Source of the DNA: Saprospiraceae bacterium
Lineage (GTDB): Bacteria > Bacteroidota > Bacteroidia > Chitinophagales > Saprospiraceae
DNA length: 64,000 nt
Assembly: GCA_022448945.1 (NCBI GenBank)
Contig: JAKVCV010000011.1
Span: 1 to 64,000 of the forward strand
Direction: 5' to 3'
The notes under the pieces were generated by a model, which did not search any database, was not told the DNA's origin, and saw only the letters and a program-made list of their open reading frames with translations. Both the position numbers and the translations under genes were made by a program. Of this stretch, positions 39,208 to 48,836 are shown one piece after another; positions within the stretch are counted from its first letter, which is position 1, and each line of letters opens with the position of its first letter.

Positions 39208-39237
39208 TTATCTTTATAAAGAGTGAAAAAACAACCG

Positions 39238-40221
39238 CTATCTCGGAACCTCTACTTTAGAAATAATATCCTTGATTACATCCTTAACGTCCATTCCCTC
39301 CATCTCGCGCTCTGGAGTTAAAATAATCCTGTGGTTCAAGACAGGGAAAGCAACATATTGGATATCGTCGGGTGTAACAAAATCTCTTCCATTTATAGCT
39401 GCAACGGCCTTCGATGCCTGCATAATAGAAAGAGAAGCACGGGGAGATGCACCTAAAAATAAATCGCCATTATTCCGAGTATTTAAGGTAATTGCTGCAA
39501 TATAGTCCAACAATTCATCTTTCACATGAATCTTTTCCACAATTTCCTGACATTCTTTGACTTCTTTTGGGCTCAAGACTGCTCTTACATCAGCAACCTG
39601 ACGTTTAGTAAAATCATTCCTAAACCGACGCAATATTTCCTGTTCTTCATCCATGGTAGGGTAATCTAATTGAACGCGAAAGAGAAACCTGTCTAACTGA
39701 GCTTCAGGCAATTTATAAGTACCTTCCTGTTCGATAGGGTTTTGAGTAGCAATAACCATAAAAGGAAAGGCCATTGGGTAAGTAACACCATCTACTGTAA
39801 CTTGTTTTTCTTCCATTACTTCAAAGAGTGATGCTTGGGTTTTGGCAGGTGCGCGGTTTATTTCATCAATTAAGACCATATTAGAAAAAACAGGTCCTTT
39901 GTTGAATGTAAATTCTGCGACTTTCATATTATAAACACTTGTGCCGGTAACATCAGATGGCATCATGTCGGGAGTAAACTGTATGCGGGAAAAATCTACA
40001 TTTAAAGTTTGGGCTATTAATTTAGACGCCAGTGTTTTGGCAACACCTGGCACACCCTCTAATAATACGTGGCCTCCTGCAAAAATAGAAACCATTACCA
40101 ATTCGATCAGGTTGTCCTGACCAATGATTATTTTATGTACTTCGTTTCTGACCTTGTCAACAACAGCTTGAATTTTAGCTACAGAAGCACCGTCATCTTC
40201 CCAAGAATAATTTTCGTTCAT
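39238..40221 (-). CDS. MoxR family AAA+ ATPase
   Basis: The protein has 327 residues. Walker A is GVPGVAKT (56-63), Walker B VLIDE (Asp119, Glu120), sensor region ATQNPIEQEGTYKLPEAQLDRFL. MoxR proteins act as chaperones that activate metal or membrane complexes, often with VWA or DUF58 partners. Here the neighbours upstream are DUF4350, DUF4129 and a SpoIIM-type membrane protein, a set common in Bacteroidota. A DUF58 gene, often next to MoxR, is missing. Confidence 0.95.
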   Translation of the reverse strand: MNENYSWEDDGASVAKIQAVVDKVRNEVHKIIIGQDNLIELVMVSIFAGGHVLLEGVPGVAKTLASKLIAQTLNVDFSRIQFTPDMMPSDVTGTSVYNMKVAEFTFNKGPVFSNMVLIDEINRAPAKTQASLFEVMEEKQVTVDGVTYPMAFPFMVIATQNPIEQEGTYKLPEAQLDRFLFRVQLDYPTMDEEQEILRRFRNDFTKRQVADVRAVLSPKEVKECQEIVEKIHVKDELLDYIAAITLNTRNNGDLFLGASPRASLSIMQASKAVAAINGRDFVTPDDIQYVAFPVLNHRIILTPEREMEGMDVKDVIKDIISKVEVPR

Positions 40222-40395
40222 TATTTATAAAAATTTAAAATGGCATATAGAAATTGAAGCCTAAAGCAAAACGTATAATTTTGGCAAAAGAGCCGTGTAA
40301 CCTTACAAACATTAAATTTATCAACGGCTTAAAATTACACTAAAAACTTAAAAAAACAACAAATATTATAAAGACAAGATTATTTGAAAATTAAA

Positions 40396-41730
40396 TCAAA
40401 CATTACCCTTAACAAAATGTGTGTTTTTGACCTCATTATGAAACCTTTCAATTAAAAGATAAAAGTTATTTAAAGTTTTTGCTGAAATATTTGAGTAAGG
40501 TTTTTGCATGATTTTTCTTAACCTAAAATACTCTATAAAAATATCATGAATAATCTGAACATCGACCTTAGAACGAGTAGCTATTCTATTTATTAACTTA
40601 TCATCCAAATCCCTTGTTACTAAATTATATCTTTGTCTTATATGAGCAAGAAATAAATGCATTTGTTTCTTGGCAATTCCTATGTGATCTTGTTGTTGAA
40701 AATATAAACTTCCAATTGTTTCGACAAACTCCAGCGATGTGTTTCTATTTTGTTGAAGAACAGGTATTTTCCTTTGTCTTCTTTTAGCACCAAATAACAC
40801 AAAAACAACTCCTAAAATAATGGACAAAAACCAACTCCATCTTAAAGATGGCTGAGAAAAGATATAATCCAATGGTGATTGTACCGGAATATTAGTTTTA
40901 TCTCTTCGTTTATTAGTACCATTTTGAGGGGGATACATACTTTCTCTATCCCAAAACACATTATCAGTACTTATATGAGAAAAAACATAATTACCATATT
41001 CAAACCCTGCGCTATCAACCATATACATATTAGTAAACATAATTGGATTTGTATGAAAATAAAAGTAGCCTTTACCAACCTTTAGTCGGATAAAATTAAT
41101 ATAGGTTTTGTTCTTTTTATCTGGGAGGGCAAAAGTGCCGAGTGCAGCAATTGGATTTTCTCTTTTGTCACTATTACAGAAAGCCCCTTCAGGAATATAT
41201 TCCCATCTGAATTTTGTAGAATACTCGTTCTTTACATATTGATATTGATAATAATGTTCATTTAATGATTTATGATTAAGGCCGGCATAAACCTTTTCTG
41301 TATAAACATCTAAATTTTTGCCGTTCCATGTGGTTGCAGAACCACAATCTTCAGGATAAATTAAAATTTCTGCCAAACTATCCTGAATATCCTTGGTTAT
41401 TAGAAAAGCATTGCCACCTGATTTTACAAAATCTCTAAGATGCCACGCTTCTTCTTCAGTATATTCAGGCATTTCCCCTATATAAAGATATGTAATCTTA
41501 TTAGTAACAGTTTCATCAATCGGCAATTCCTTGGTAACACGTTCGCTTAAGACTTTAAAATTAAATCTACCATCTAAAACATTATACAATATTTTCATAT
41601 CATAAGGATGCTCTCCTTCAGTGTCAAATTCCTGAGACCAGTTATAGAATTGGGATTTTTCTTGCACAAAATACCATATCATTCCTATTAAAAGGAGTCC
41701 AGCAATCAAAAATGGAGCATTTTTTTTCAT
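40396..41730 (-). CDS. DUF4350 family membrane protein
   Basis: The protein has 444 residues. An N-terminal helix (FLIAGLLLIGMIWYFV) anchors an extracytoplasmic domain of about 280 residues with the DUF4350 pattern (EHPYDMKILYNVL, LRDFVKSGGNAFLITKD). A second helix near residue 300 (WSWFLSIILGVVFVLFGA) precedes a basic cytoplasmic tail. The function is unknown. The gene lies 18 bp after the DUF4129 gene and about 174 bp before the MoxR gene. Confidence 0.8.
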   Translation of the reverse strand: MKKNAPFLIAGLLLIGMIWYFVQEKSQFYNWSQEFDTEGEHPYDMKILYNVLDGRFNFKVLSERVTKELPIDETVTNKITYLYIGEMPEYTEEEAWHLRDFVKSGGNAFLITKDIQDSLAEILIYPEDCGSATTWNGKNLDVYTEKVYAGLNHKSLNEHYYQYQYVKNEYSTKFRWEYIPEGAFCNSDKRENPIAALGTFALPDKKNKTYINFIRLKVGKGYFYFHTNPIMFTNMYMVDSAGFEYGNYVFSHISTDNVFWDRESMYPPQNGTNKRRDKTNIPVQSPLDYIFSQPSLRWSWFLSIILGVVFVLFGAKRRQRKIPVLQQNRNTSLEFVETIGSLYFQQQDHIGIAKKQMHLFLAHIRQRYNLVTRDLDDKLINRIATRSKVDVQIIHDIFIEYFRLRKIMQKPYSNISAKTLNNFYLLIERFHNEVKNTHFVKGNV

Positions 41731-41748
41731 CTTTAAGTTCTAAAATAT

Positions 41749-42477
41749 TTATTTAATAGCTTTTAAAAGATTTTTGAAATCGATACGAACTTCTTGAAAT
41801 TGCCCTCCGTCAAATTGCATATCGCTATACCACACATACTCAAAGATTCGCGTTACATTTCTGAATTCATTAAGATTTGGATGCTTGTTTGATCGAAGTT
41901 CCCTTAGATAATGTCCATTTGTTTTATCCTTTTTCCAAACTATAGCACTTTTAACAGATAGTTGTTTAATAATAGCTAGATAATATAATCTAATTGCTAA
42001 TCGATATTTCTTTTCATTAAGGGCTTTCTCTAGAAAACTTTCTACATCCGCTTTATGTAAATTTGTTTCTATTTCCTTAAGGGTTGTTGGTGGTTTTGTA
42101 GATTGAATTCGTTGATTAATTAGAATAGCATCACCTACTACAGCTCTGTAAACAACATATGCAAGGAGAGTTAAAGCTAATAAAATCAGGGTCCATTGAG
42201 CAATACTTTTAAAAGTAAAAGAATTAATAATTGGGTCAGGGGGAAAGACATTCTCGGTATTTTCAGAAGGGTTTCTTTTTTTTATTTTCTTAGCCGTTGG
42301 AAATTGATTGTATTTAAGCCCATGTTTCAATTCACTCCATTTTGTTGCATCGAACGGCGTTATATTGATTTTTTCATTCAAATACACTGTTGTTTCATCA
42401 TTATCAGCGAATAAAGACACACTATAACTAAAAAAAATGAACCCAGTAAGATATATGTATATTAAAAATTGTTTCAT
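41749..42477 (-). CDS. DUF4129 family membrane protein
   Basis: The protein has 242 residues. A signal-like N-terminus (ending SLFADN) precedes an external segment, one transmembrane helix (about residues 92-112, QWTLILLALTLLAYVVY) and a helical cytoplasmic domain with YRLAIRLYYLAIIKQL and NGHYLREL, the DUF4129 pattern. It probably assembles with the neighbouring DUF4350 and SpoIIM proteins. No enzymatic motif was seen. Confidence 0.8.
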   Translation of the reverse strand: MKQFLIYIYLTGFIFFSYSVSLFADNDETTVYLNEKINITPFDATKWSELKHGLKYNQFPTAKKIKKRNPSENTENVFPPDPIINSFTFKSIAQWTLILLALTLLAYVVYRAVVGDAILINQRIQSTKPPTTLKEIETNLHKADVESFLEKALNEKKYRLAIRLYYLAIIKQLSVKSAIVWKKDKTNGHYLRELRSNKHPNLNEFRNVTRIFEYVWYSDMQFDGGQFQEVRIDFKNLLKAIK

Positions 42478-42531
42478 TGAATTACTAAATGTTTTTTTTA
42501 ATGAACCTAGCTATGTTAGAAAAAGATAAGT

Positions 42532-44412
42532 TTAACCCTCTGCTTCCATTCCATAACTAATTTTTCTAACACCTATTTGGGGTATTGTTTCTAGTATTTC
42601 TCTGGCTTCTTTTGTTTCTCTAAAGCTATAAAATCCTATACCCATAACTATGAAAATAAGCGGAAACAAAAAACTCAGCATAAATGAATAAAGAAAAATA
42701 TAAAAACCCTGTCGCACCAATTCTAGGTCCGTAATTGGAAAAGCATTAGCAATTACCCCTAAATAAAATCCTGCAATTGGTGCAGTAGCCATAAACAAGA
42801 AAATTAGACACATTAGAGCAATTACTAAGTATGCTCCCATCATTACACCCCAATTACCTTTAATAATTGACAATGTTCGGCTAAATCCAAAAATCAGATT
42901 AACGTTTTCATTGAAAGAAGTTGCCATAGTCAATAACAACAATGGCACAACAAAAACTAATAATAAAAACAACCCACCTTCAGTTCCAAGCATGCAGCAA
43001 TGAATACCAAACATACAAATGCCAGTTGAACTAATAGTTTTTACAAAAAATAACAAATCATATTTCACATCTGCATTATTATTAGCACATTTCTGCACCC
43101 AAAAAAGAACTAGATAAGCCATGATACTAGAAGTGGCATAATTCAAAAACCATGGGACAGTAAAATCGCCGATGAGCAAAAACTGTGATACATTTTCTAA
43201 AGTATACTCTAACAACAAATCGGGATTGCCCAAAAATTGTTGTATGCTTACAATAGTCATAAACGTATAACTGTCCCCATCTAGGAGCAAAATTGAAGTG
43301 TAAACAATTGAAAGCACAAAAGCAATAATTGCCGCTGGTTTTGCAAATTGTCTATAAAATATGAAAGCATCACTAAAGATCTGAGCACTGTTTTTAATTT
43401 GATTAAATTTTATATTTGAATCATTATTAGGCTGCAATTTTACTTCTCCCAGAAAAGATGTAAACCCCCTTCTTGCTTTCATCCTTGGATACAATATATA
43501 ATAACTTATTATAAAAGCAAATGAGCCAAAGATAACAACACCTCGAATAGCAAAAGAAACATCTGTATAGCGTGTTATATAACTTTCAATAAATGCAGCC
43601 AATATAATTAATGGTGCAATCGTAATCATTATCAACAAACCTCGTCTGGCAGAGATTTGTAAACTTTGCAAACGAGAAAGCGTTTTAGGGAAAATCAATC
43701 CTCCCCCCAAAGTTAAGCCTGCAGCTCCGGCGATTATAATACAGGATATCTCTATGGCCCCATGCATCCATATGGTAAAAAAAGACTCCCAATATACCCC
43801 TTCCCGTATAAAGAGGTATTGAAATGCTCCCAAGACAATCCCATTTTGTATAAGAACAAAAATAGTTCCAATGCCAAAAAACAAACCCACTACGAAACAG
43901 AGAGCAGATACCATGAGGTTATTCTGTGCAATATAAAAAAACATTTGTCTGGCATCAGGGTCCTGATAAACTGCCATAGGAGTGCCATTGGCAATATTCT
44001 GCAGCGTCATATCAATATAATCATCTCCAAGAACAACTCTAGGGAATTCAAAATCCATAAAAGAAGAGAATGCCCCAATGAATGCTGAGCCGATAAAAAC
44101 AAGAAGTGCAAATAAAAAAGCATATCGAGATTCATAGATAATCTGTGGAACAGTTTCTCTCCAGAAGTCTATAAATTTAAACAAGCGCCCCTTACGGTTT
44201 TTGTAAACACTATAAAATACTTTCTGTGCAATGTTATTAAGATAAACTCGAACAGAACGATTTGGGTAAAAGGTCCTTGAATAAGACAAATCATCAGTAA
44301 TTTCAATAAATAGATTACTTAACTCATCTGGATTAGCATCGCCTTTACCTAAATTGCGTTCAAATCTTGCCCACTTATCTTTGTTCTGTTTTATAAAATG
44401 AGTTTCGCGCAT
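42532..44412 (-). CDS. SpoIIM-family membrane protein fused to a second membrane domain
   Basis: The protein has 626 residues and about ten hydrophobic helices. Residues 1-320 resemble stage II sporulation protein M: the N-terminal MRETHFIKQNKDKWARFER, then LFFGIGTIFVLIQNGIVLGAF, then WMHGAIEISCIIIAGAAGL. Residues about 330-626 form a second set of helices (IVYTSILLLDG, LVFVVPLLLL, GVMMGAYLVIALMCLIFLF) that is not part of usual SpoIIM (about 320 residues) and looks like a neighbouring membrane gene fused to it. The organism does not sporulate, so the family name does not describe the role. Confidence 0.8.
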   Translation of the reverse strand: MRETHFIKQNKDKWARFERNLGKGDANPDELSNLFIEITDDLSYSRTFYPNRSVRVYLNNIAQKVFYSVYKNRKGRLFKFIDFWRETVPQIIYESRYAFLFALLVFIGSAFIGAFSSFMDFEFPRVVLGDDYIDMTLQNIANGTPMAVYQDPDARQMFFYIAQNNLMVSALCFVVGLFFGIGTIFVLIQNGIVLGAFQYLFIREGVYWESFFTIWMHGAIEISCIIIAGAAGLTLGGGLIFPKTLSRLQSLQISARRGLLIMITIAPLIILAAFIESYITRYTDVSFAIRGVVIFGSFAFIISYYILYPRMKARRGFTSFLGEVKLQPNNDSNIKFNQIKNSAQIFSDAFIFYRQFAKPAAIIAFVLSIVYTSILLLDGDSYTFMTIVSIQQFLGNPDLLLEYTLENVSQFLLIGDFTVPWFLNYATSSIMAYLVLFWVQKCANNNADVKYDLLFFVKTISSTGICMFGIHCCMLGTEGGLFLLLVFVVPLLLLTMATSFNENVNLIFGFSRTLSIIKGNWGVMMGAYLVIALMCLIFLFMATAPIAGFYLGVIANAFPITDLELVRQGFYIFLYSFMLSFLFPLIFIVMGIGFYSFRETKEAREILETIPQIGVRKISYGMEAEG

Positions 44413-44449
44413 TTATAGTTATAACTAATTAGAAAAAAATAGGGATATA

Positions 44450-44457
44450 CAAAGATA
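44450..44457 (-). promoter_or_regulatory. Promoter -7 element for the SpoIIM-MoxR operon
   Basis: TATCTTTG on the minus strand fits TAnnTTTG and lies 38 bp before the start codon at 44412. No -33 TTG was found. Confidence 0.4.
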
Positions 44458-44694
44458 TTCTAAATGCATTAAAGCTTTCTTTAATTAAATTGGTCGCTAA
44501 AGGGAATATCCTTTATAGTTAAAGCCTCAATACAATAGCAATTGAATTATTTCAACACCCCTAATTATTAACCTTAAGTAACAATATATCAAGATTAGAC
44601 GTTTTCCCATAGAATCCATTAGTATTATTTGACATTAAATATATTTTCTTTGTATATTCAGACTCCTATAAAATTATAAATACATGTCTAGATA

Positions 44695-45426
44695 ATGAAA
44701 ACGATAGAGATAAATACTGCTCAGAAAGTAACGATTCAATATGAATTAGCAACTTTAGGCAATCGATTTTTAGCATATTTTATAGATATTCTAATCATGG
44801 GTGGGACTATTACATTTTTATCTGTACTAGGTAGTGCTGCTTTATCTTCAAAAGACAATTTCCTTGTCTTTCTTTATCTCGTTGTGGGTCCCATTGTTAT
44901 ATTTTACACACTTCTTTCTGAAATTCTAATGCATGGGCAATCTCTGGGGAAAAAATCCATCGGACTCAAGGTAGTAAAGCTCAATGGAGACGCACCTACA
45001 AATCATGATTACATGATGCGTTGGATGTTTCGTTTTATCGATATTTTTATGTCTTTAGGGTCTGTAGGCTCTCTTCTGATAAATGCCTCCCCAAACAGCC
45101 AAAGGCTAGGGGGATTGCTCTCAGGGACAACTGTTATCAGAACTACATCCCAAAGAACTTTCAGCCTTAATGACATTCTTAAAATTTCTACATTAGATAC
45201 TTATCAGCCAACCTTTCCTGAAATAAAAAAATTCAATGAAAAGGACATGTTGTTTATCAAAAAAGTGCTCGAACGTGAGCGCCGTTTCCCAAACCCTGCA
45301 CACAAAAAAGCAGTAGGTGCATTAGCAGATCACGTCGCAAATCAACTAAAAATTCAAAACATACCTAATGATCGCAGTAAGTTTTTACGCACCCTTATAA
45401 ATGATTACATTGTCCTAACAAGATAA
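44695..45426 (+). CDS. RDD family membrane protein
   Basis: The protein has 243 residues. The RDD motif appears as LGNRFLAYFIDILIMGG (Arg, Asp in helix 1). Two more helices and the GQSLGKKSIGLKVVKLNG turn follow, as in the family, then MRWMFRFIDI. A soluble C-terminal third is extra. It is divergent from the SpoIIM gene, a usual arrangement for this Bacteroidota module. Confidence 0.88.
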   Translation: MKTIEINTAQKVTIQYELATLGNRFLAYFIDILIMGGTITFLSVLGSAALSSKDNFLVFLYLVVGPIVIFYTLLSEILMHGQSLGKKSIGLKVVKLNGDAPTNHDYMMRWMFRFIDIFMSLGSVGSLLINASPNSQRLGGLLSGTTVIRTTSQRTFSLNDILKISTLDTYQPTFPEIKKFNEKDMLFIKKVLERERRFPNPAHKKAVGALADHVANQLKIQNIPNDRSKFLRTLINDYIVLTR

Positions 45427-45473
45427 TTACCTTTTTTAAAGGCCATATTGATATAAAATTCATAATTACAACG

Positions 45474-46631
45474 ATGATTCATCCATCAAAAAATATTTTA
45501 TTAACAGGAGGGCGCGCTCCGGCTACGCTACATTTAGCACGACTATTAAAACAACAAGGTCACATAGTTTGCATAGCAGATACATTTGCCAAAAACTTAA
45601 CGAGTGTTTCAAAATACATAGATAAGAGTTTTATTACCTCTGCACCAAGGCAATCTCCAAAAGACTTTGTAGCTGAAATGGTAAATATTATTACTGATAA
45701 TGAAATAGATGTATTAATTCCTACCTGTGAAGAAACCTTTCATATATCTCTGCATAAGTCTAATTTCGAAAAACATTGCATGGTTTTTACTTCGGATATT
45801 TTGCTAATGCAAGAACTACATGACAAATGGAAATTCAACCAGTTACTTAAAAAATTGTCATTGCCTTTTCCGAAATCATTTTTTACGAAAACTCAAGGAG
45901 AATTATCCTCAGCTATTAAAGAGGTAAACCAATTTGTAGCCAAACCTGTATACAGTCGATTTGCTGATAAAGTTATCATCAATGATAAAAATGAATTGGG
46001 AAATGTCAACATCAATGAAAAAGAACCGTGGGTGATTCAGGAATATATTGAAGGTTCTCATTTCTGTTCTTTCAGTATTGCTAACAAAGGACACCTTTCC
46101 GCCCATGCAGTATATCCTGTTGGATACAGAGTACAAAATGGTGCTGCAATTTATTTTGAAGCTATAGAAGTCCCAGAAATAGAAGATATTGTTACGACAA
46201 TTGCCAAAGACAAAAAATATACCGGGTTTTTATCTTTTGATTTTATTAAAAAGGAAACTGATGGCAAATTTTATACTATTGAATGCAACCCCAGAGTGAC
46301 AAGTGGAATCCACCTTTTTGACTCAAAAGATGCCTTTATGCCATTCAAAAAATCCTTAAGCATTTGTTACCCAAAAGAGAACAATCGAATGATGTTAACC
46401 GTAGCTATGGTCTTATATAACTTAGCCGAAACACGTTCATGGACAAGTTTCTGGGATTTAATTCAATGCATGCTAAAGGCAGAAGATGTGGTTTTTAGCT
46501 GGCGAGACCTTAAACCGTTTTTTGCACAGTTTATGTCGATCTTTTATTTTTATAAATTAGCAAAAGAAAACAATATTTCAATATTAGAAGCAACAACGCA
46601 TCACATTGAATGGAATGGTGATATGTTGTAA
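45474..46631 (+). CDS. ATP-grasp ligase
   Basis: The protein has 385 residues. A Rossmann-like N-domain (NILLTGGRAPATLHLARLL) is followed by an ATP-grasp fold with a nucleotide loop (FVAKPVYSRFADKV), VIQEYIEGSHFCSF and the metal-binding end FYTIECNPRVTSGIH. Such enzymes join a carboxylate, activated by ATP, to an amine or other nucleophile. The substrate is unknown. It lies 29 bp upstream of an epimerase/reductase gene and begins the run of biosynthesis-type genes; it could be co-transcribed with the RDD gene 47 bp upstream. Confidence 0.82.
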   Translation: MIHPSKNILLTGGRAPATLHLARLLKQQGHIVCIADTFAKNLTSVSKYIDKSFITSAPRQSPKDFVAEMVNIITDNEIDVLIPTCEETFHISLHKSNFEKHCMVFTSDILLMQELHDKWKFNQLLKKLSLPFPKSFFTKTQGELSSAIKEVNQFVAKPVYSRFADKVIINDKNELGNVNINEKEPWVIQEYIEGSHFCSFSIANKGHLSAHAVYPVGYRVQNGAAIYFEAIEVPEIEDIVTTIAKDKKYTGFLSFDFIKKETDGKFYTIECNPRVTSGIHLFDSKDAFMPFKKSLSICYPKENNRMMLTVAMVLYNLAETRSWTSFWDLIQCMLKAEDVVFSWRDLKPFFAQFMSIFYFYKLAKENNISILEATTHHIEWNGDML

Positions 46632-46660
46632 CATTAAGTTGATTCTAAGACCGATAGACA

Positions 46661-47677
46661 ATGACAATAAACCCTACATTTAAAAACATTCTTGTAACTG
46701 GAGCGACAGGTTTTCTAGGAAGTCGATTAGTAGAACGTCTTTCACAACTAAACCAGTACAATATATTTGCTACGGGAAGAGACATCAAAAAAGGAAGTAA
46801 ATTAGAAAACTATCGTTCCGTGAATTTTATTCAAGCAGACCTTACGAATAAAAAACTAGTAAATACCCTTTGCAAAAACATGGACATAGTAGTTCATTCT
46901 GCAGCGCTTTCATCGCTATGGGGAACGTATGATGCTTTTTACGATGCAAATATACTTTCCACTCAAAACATTGTTAATGGTTGCATGGACAACAAGGTCA
47001 AAAGATTAGTTCATATTTCTACACCAAGCATTTATCCACAAAAACTAGGTCAAGACATATTTGACATAAAAGAGAACTTTATCCCTAAAACTTTTATAAG
47101 TACATATGCTCAAACAAAATATGATGCAGAAAAAATAATTAACAAAGCGCATAATAATGGACTTGAAACAATAATTCTGAGACCCCGGGGTATTTACGGT
47201 AGGGGTGACTTTACGATTATGCCACGCATATTACGTACATATCATGCGGGAAAACTTAAAATAATTGGAGATGGAGAAAATATTGTAGATGTAACGAATG
47301 TATCTAATGTCGTGAATGCTATTTTACTTAGTATAAAAGCAAATCATCTGGCACTAGGCAATGCTTTTAATATAACAGATGGCAAACCAGTTAAGATGTG
47401 GGAGGTTGTGCGAATGGTCCTTGATGAACTAAATTTAAAATGGGAGCCTACTAAAATCCCTTACAAAGTTGTTGATAAAATAGCATGGGGCTTAGAAAAA
47501 TGGGCATTACTTACCAATTCAAAACAGGAACCTATGTTAACTCGGGCATCTGTTAGTATTGCTGCATGCTCTACTACTCTGAATATAGACAAAGCAAAAA
47601 AACTTCTTGGATATAAACCGGAATACACTCTTGAAATGGGGATTGAAGAATTTTCGAATTGGTGGTTAGAACAATAA
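46661..47677 (+). CDS. NAD-dependent epimerase/reductase (extended SDR)
   Basis: The protein has 338 residues. The NAD-binding GATGFLG (Gly14 to Gly20) and the catalytic YxxxK (STYAQTKYD) are clear. The middle resembles 3-beta-hydroxysteroid dehydrogenase-like SDRs (RPRGIYGRGDFTIMPRIL), as in OleD-type reductases of beta-keto acids. It may reduce a ketone made by the ketoacyl synthase III downstream, but that is inferred. It is followed by a 319-bp gap. Confidence 0.85.
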   Translation: MTINPTFKNILVTGATGFLGSRLVERLSQLNQYNIFATGRDIKKGSKLENYRSVNFIQADLTNKKLVNTLCKNMDIVVHSAALSSLWGTYDAFYDANILSTQNIVNGCMDNKVKRLVHISTPSIYPQKLGQDIFDIKENFIPKTFISTYAQTKYDAEKIINKAHNNGLETIILRPRGIYGRGDFTIMPRILRTYHAGKLKIIGDGENIVDVTNVSNVVNAILLSIKANHLALGNAFNITDGKPVKMWEVVRMVLDELNLKWEPTKIPYKVVDKIAWGLEKWALLTNSKQEPMLTRASVSIAACSTTLNIDKAKKLLGYKPEYTLEMGIEEFSNWWLEQ

Positions 47678-47996
47678 TAACAATATTCCAATATAAAGAA
47701 TTTGTCTATATTTTAGACATAAGACATGTACTAAATAAAAGATAAACCACTCTAAAGCAATGGTTTGCGTTTTGAGCATTTTTTTTGTTGTACACATTAG
47801 TATTAATGCGCGTTTTTGTGTTATTTAATTGAGAATTACCACAAAGACCAAATTAAGTTAATTATAGGAATGTCATAAATTGATGTCGACCAAGAATAAG
47901 ATAATATAACTATGCTTAAATAATAAAATTGTAGGCATAGATCTGGCATGAACTTTGTTAATTCCCCAATAATTTTAAAACCATTAAGATCTCATA
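47678..47996 (+). other. Non-coding leader before the MBL-fold gene
   Basis: This 319-bp gap contains two inverted repeats: TGTCTA / TAGACA at 47703-47719 (5-nt loop) and AAACCA / TGGTTT at 47744-47766 (11-nt loop), the latter followed by a T-run at about 47779-47787. This could be a weak terminator for the SDR gene and an independent promoter region for the downstream four genes. No carrier-protein ORF was found. Confidence 0.45.
47703..47719 (+). repeat. Inverted repeat TGTCTA-N5-TAGACA
   Basis: A perfect 6-bp stem follows the SDR stop codon at 47677 by 25 bp. It could be an operator or the first part of a terminator. No partner elsewhere in the window was noted. Confidence 0.35.
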
Positions 47997-48836
47997 ATGA
48001 ACCTTAAAATTCTTGACACTGGTTATTGTCAGAGCCTTGAAAAAGTAGCCATTAAAGGAGGGCGTTTAAAAAAAATTCAATTTCCATCAATTGTAGCTTT
48101 AATTAAACACCCAAAACATGGCCTAATATTATTCGATACCGGATACAGCAACAGACTTTTTGAGGCTAGCAAGAAATTTCCTGCACGTTTATATTCTATT
48201 ATTTTACCTCCTGTCCAAAGTAGTATATATTCAGTTGTTGATCAGCTAAATGATATAGGTATAAAAGCTGAAGAAGTTCAGTACATTATTGTCTCCCACT
48301 TTCATGCTGACCATACCTGTGGACTTAAAGATTTTCCCAATGCTCGTCTTATATGTTCTTCTTCCGCTTATAACCATCTTTTATCCCTTAAAAATAGTTT
48401 TGAAGCCGTTAAAGAAGCAATTCTACTAGATTTAATTCCTGACGATCTGGAAAATAAAGTATGGCTGATTGACGCAGATGATTCAATTAAACAAACACAA
48501 GATCAACATCTTGGAGTATTATATGATATATTTGGTGACAACAGTATACTTATCAATGATCTACCCGGCCATTTAACGGGCCAAATAGGTGCAATTATAA
48601 ATACCAATAATGAACAATATTTCCTTATTGCTGATGCGTGTTGGCTAAGTGATTCATTTAAAAAGAATATTTTACCTTCATCTTTAGCGAAATTGATTAT
48701 TTCTGATTTTGATGCATTTAAACAAACATTAAACAAGATTCATCTATTTCATAAAGCCAATGTATTAACTCATATCATACCAACACATTGCCGTAAAACA
48801 GTAAAACACCATGTTCTTGAAACTCAAAATCTTTAA
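47997..48836 (+). CDS. MBL-fold metallo-hydrolase
   Basis: The protein has 279 residues. The metallo-beta-lactamase signature is SHFHADHTCGL (His101, His103, Asp105, His106), with a later DLPGH histidine, LIADACW aspartate and the IIPTHC histidine, so two metals should be bound. Family members include lactonases and thioesterases. It overlaps the following adenylating enzyme by 26 bp, suggesting coupled translation and a joint function, perhaps hydrolysis of a thioester or lactone. Confidence 0.88.
   Translation: MNLKILDTGYCQSLEKVAIKGGRLKKIQFPSIVALIKHPKHGLILFDTGYSNRLFEASKKFPARLYSIILPPVQSSIYSVVDQLNDIGIKAEEVQYIIVSHFHADHTCGLKDFPNARLICSSSAYNHLLSLKNSFEAVKEAILLDLIPDDLENKVWLIDADDSIKQTQDQHLGVLYDIFGDNSILINDLPGHLTGQIGAIINTNNEQYFLIADACWLSDSFKKNILPSSLAKLIISDFDAFKQTLNKIHLFHKANVLTHIIPTHCRKTVKHHVLETQNL

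Noticed and set aside
42532-44412. Sporulation gene by family name
   Set aside because: SpoIIM-like proteins are widespread in non-sporulating Bacteroidota in MoxR/RDD modules; no other sporulation gene is here.
47678-47996. Possible acyl-carrier-protein gene in the gap
   Set aside because: No frame of about 80 codons and no DSL/DSx serine motif on either strand.
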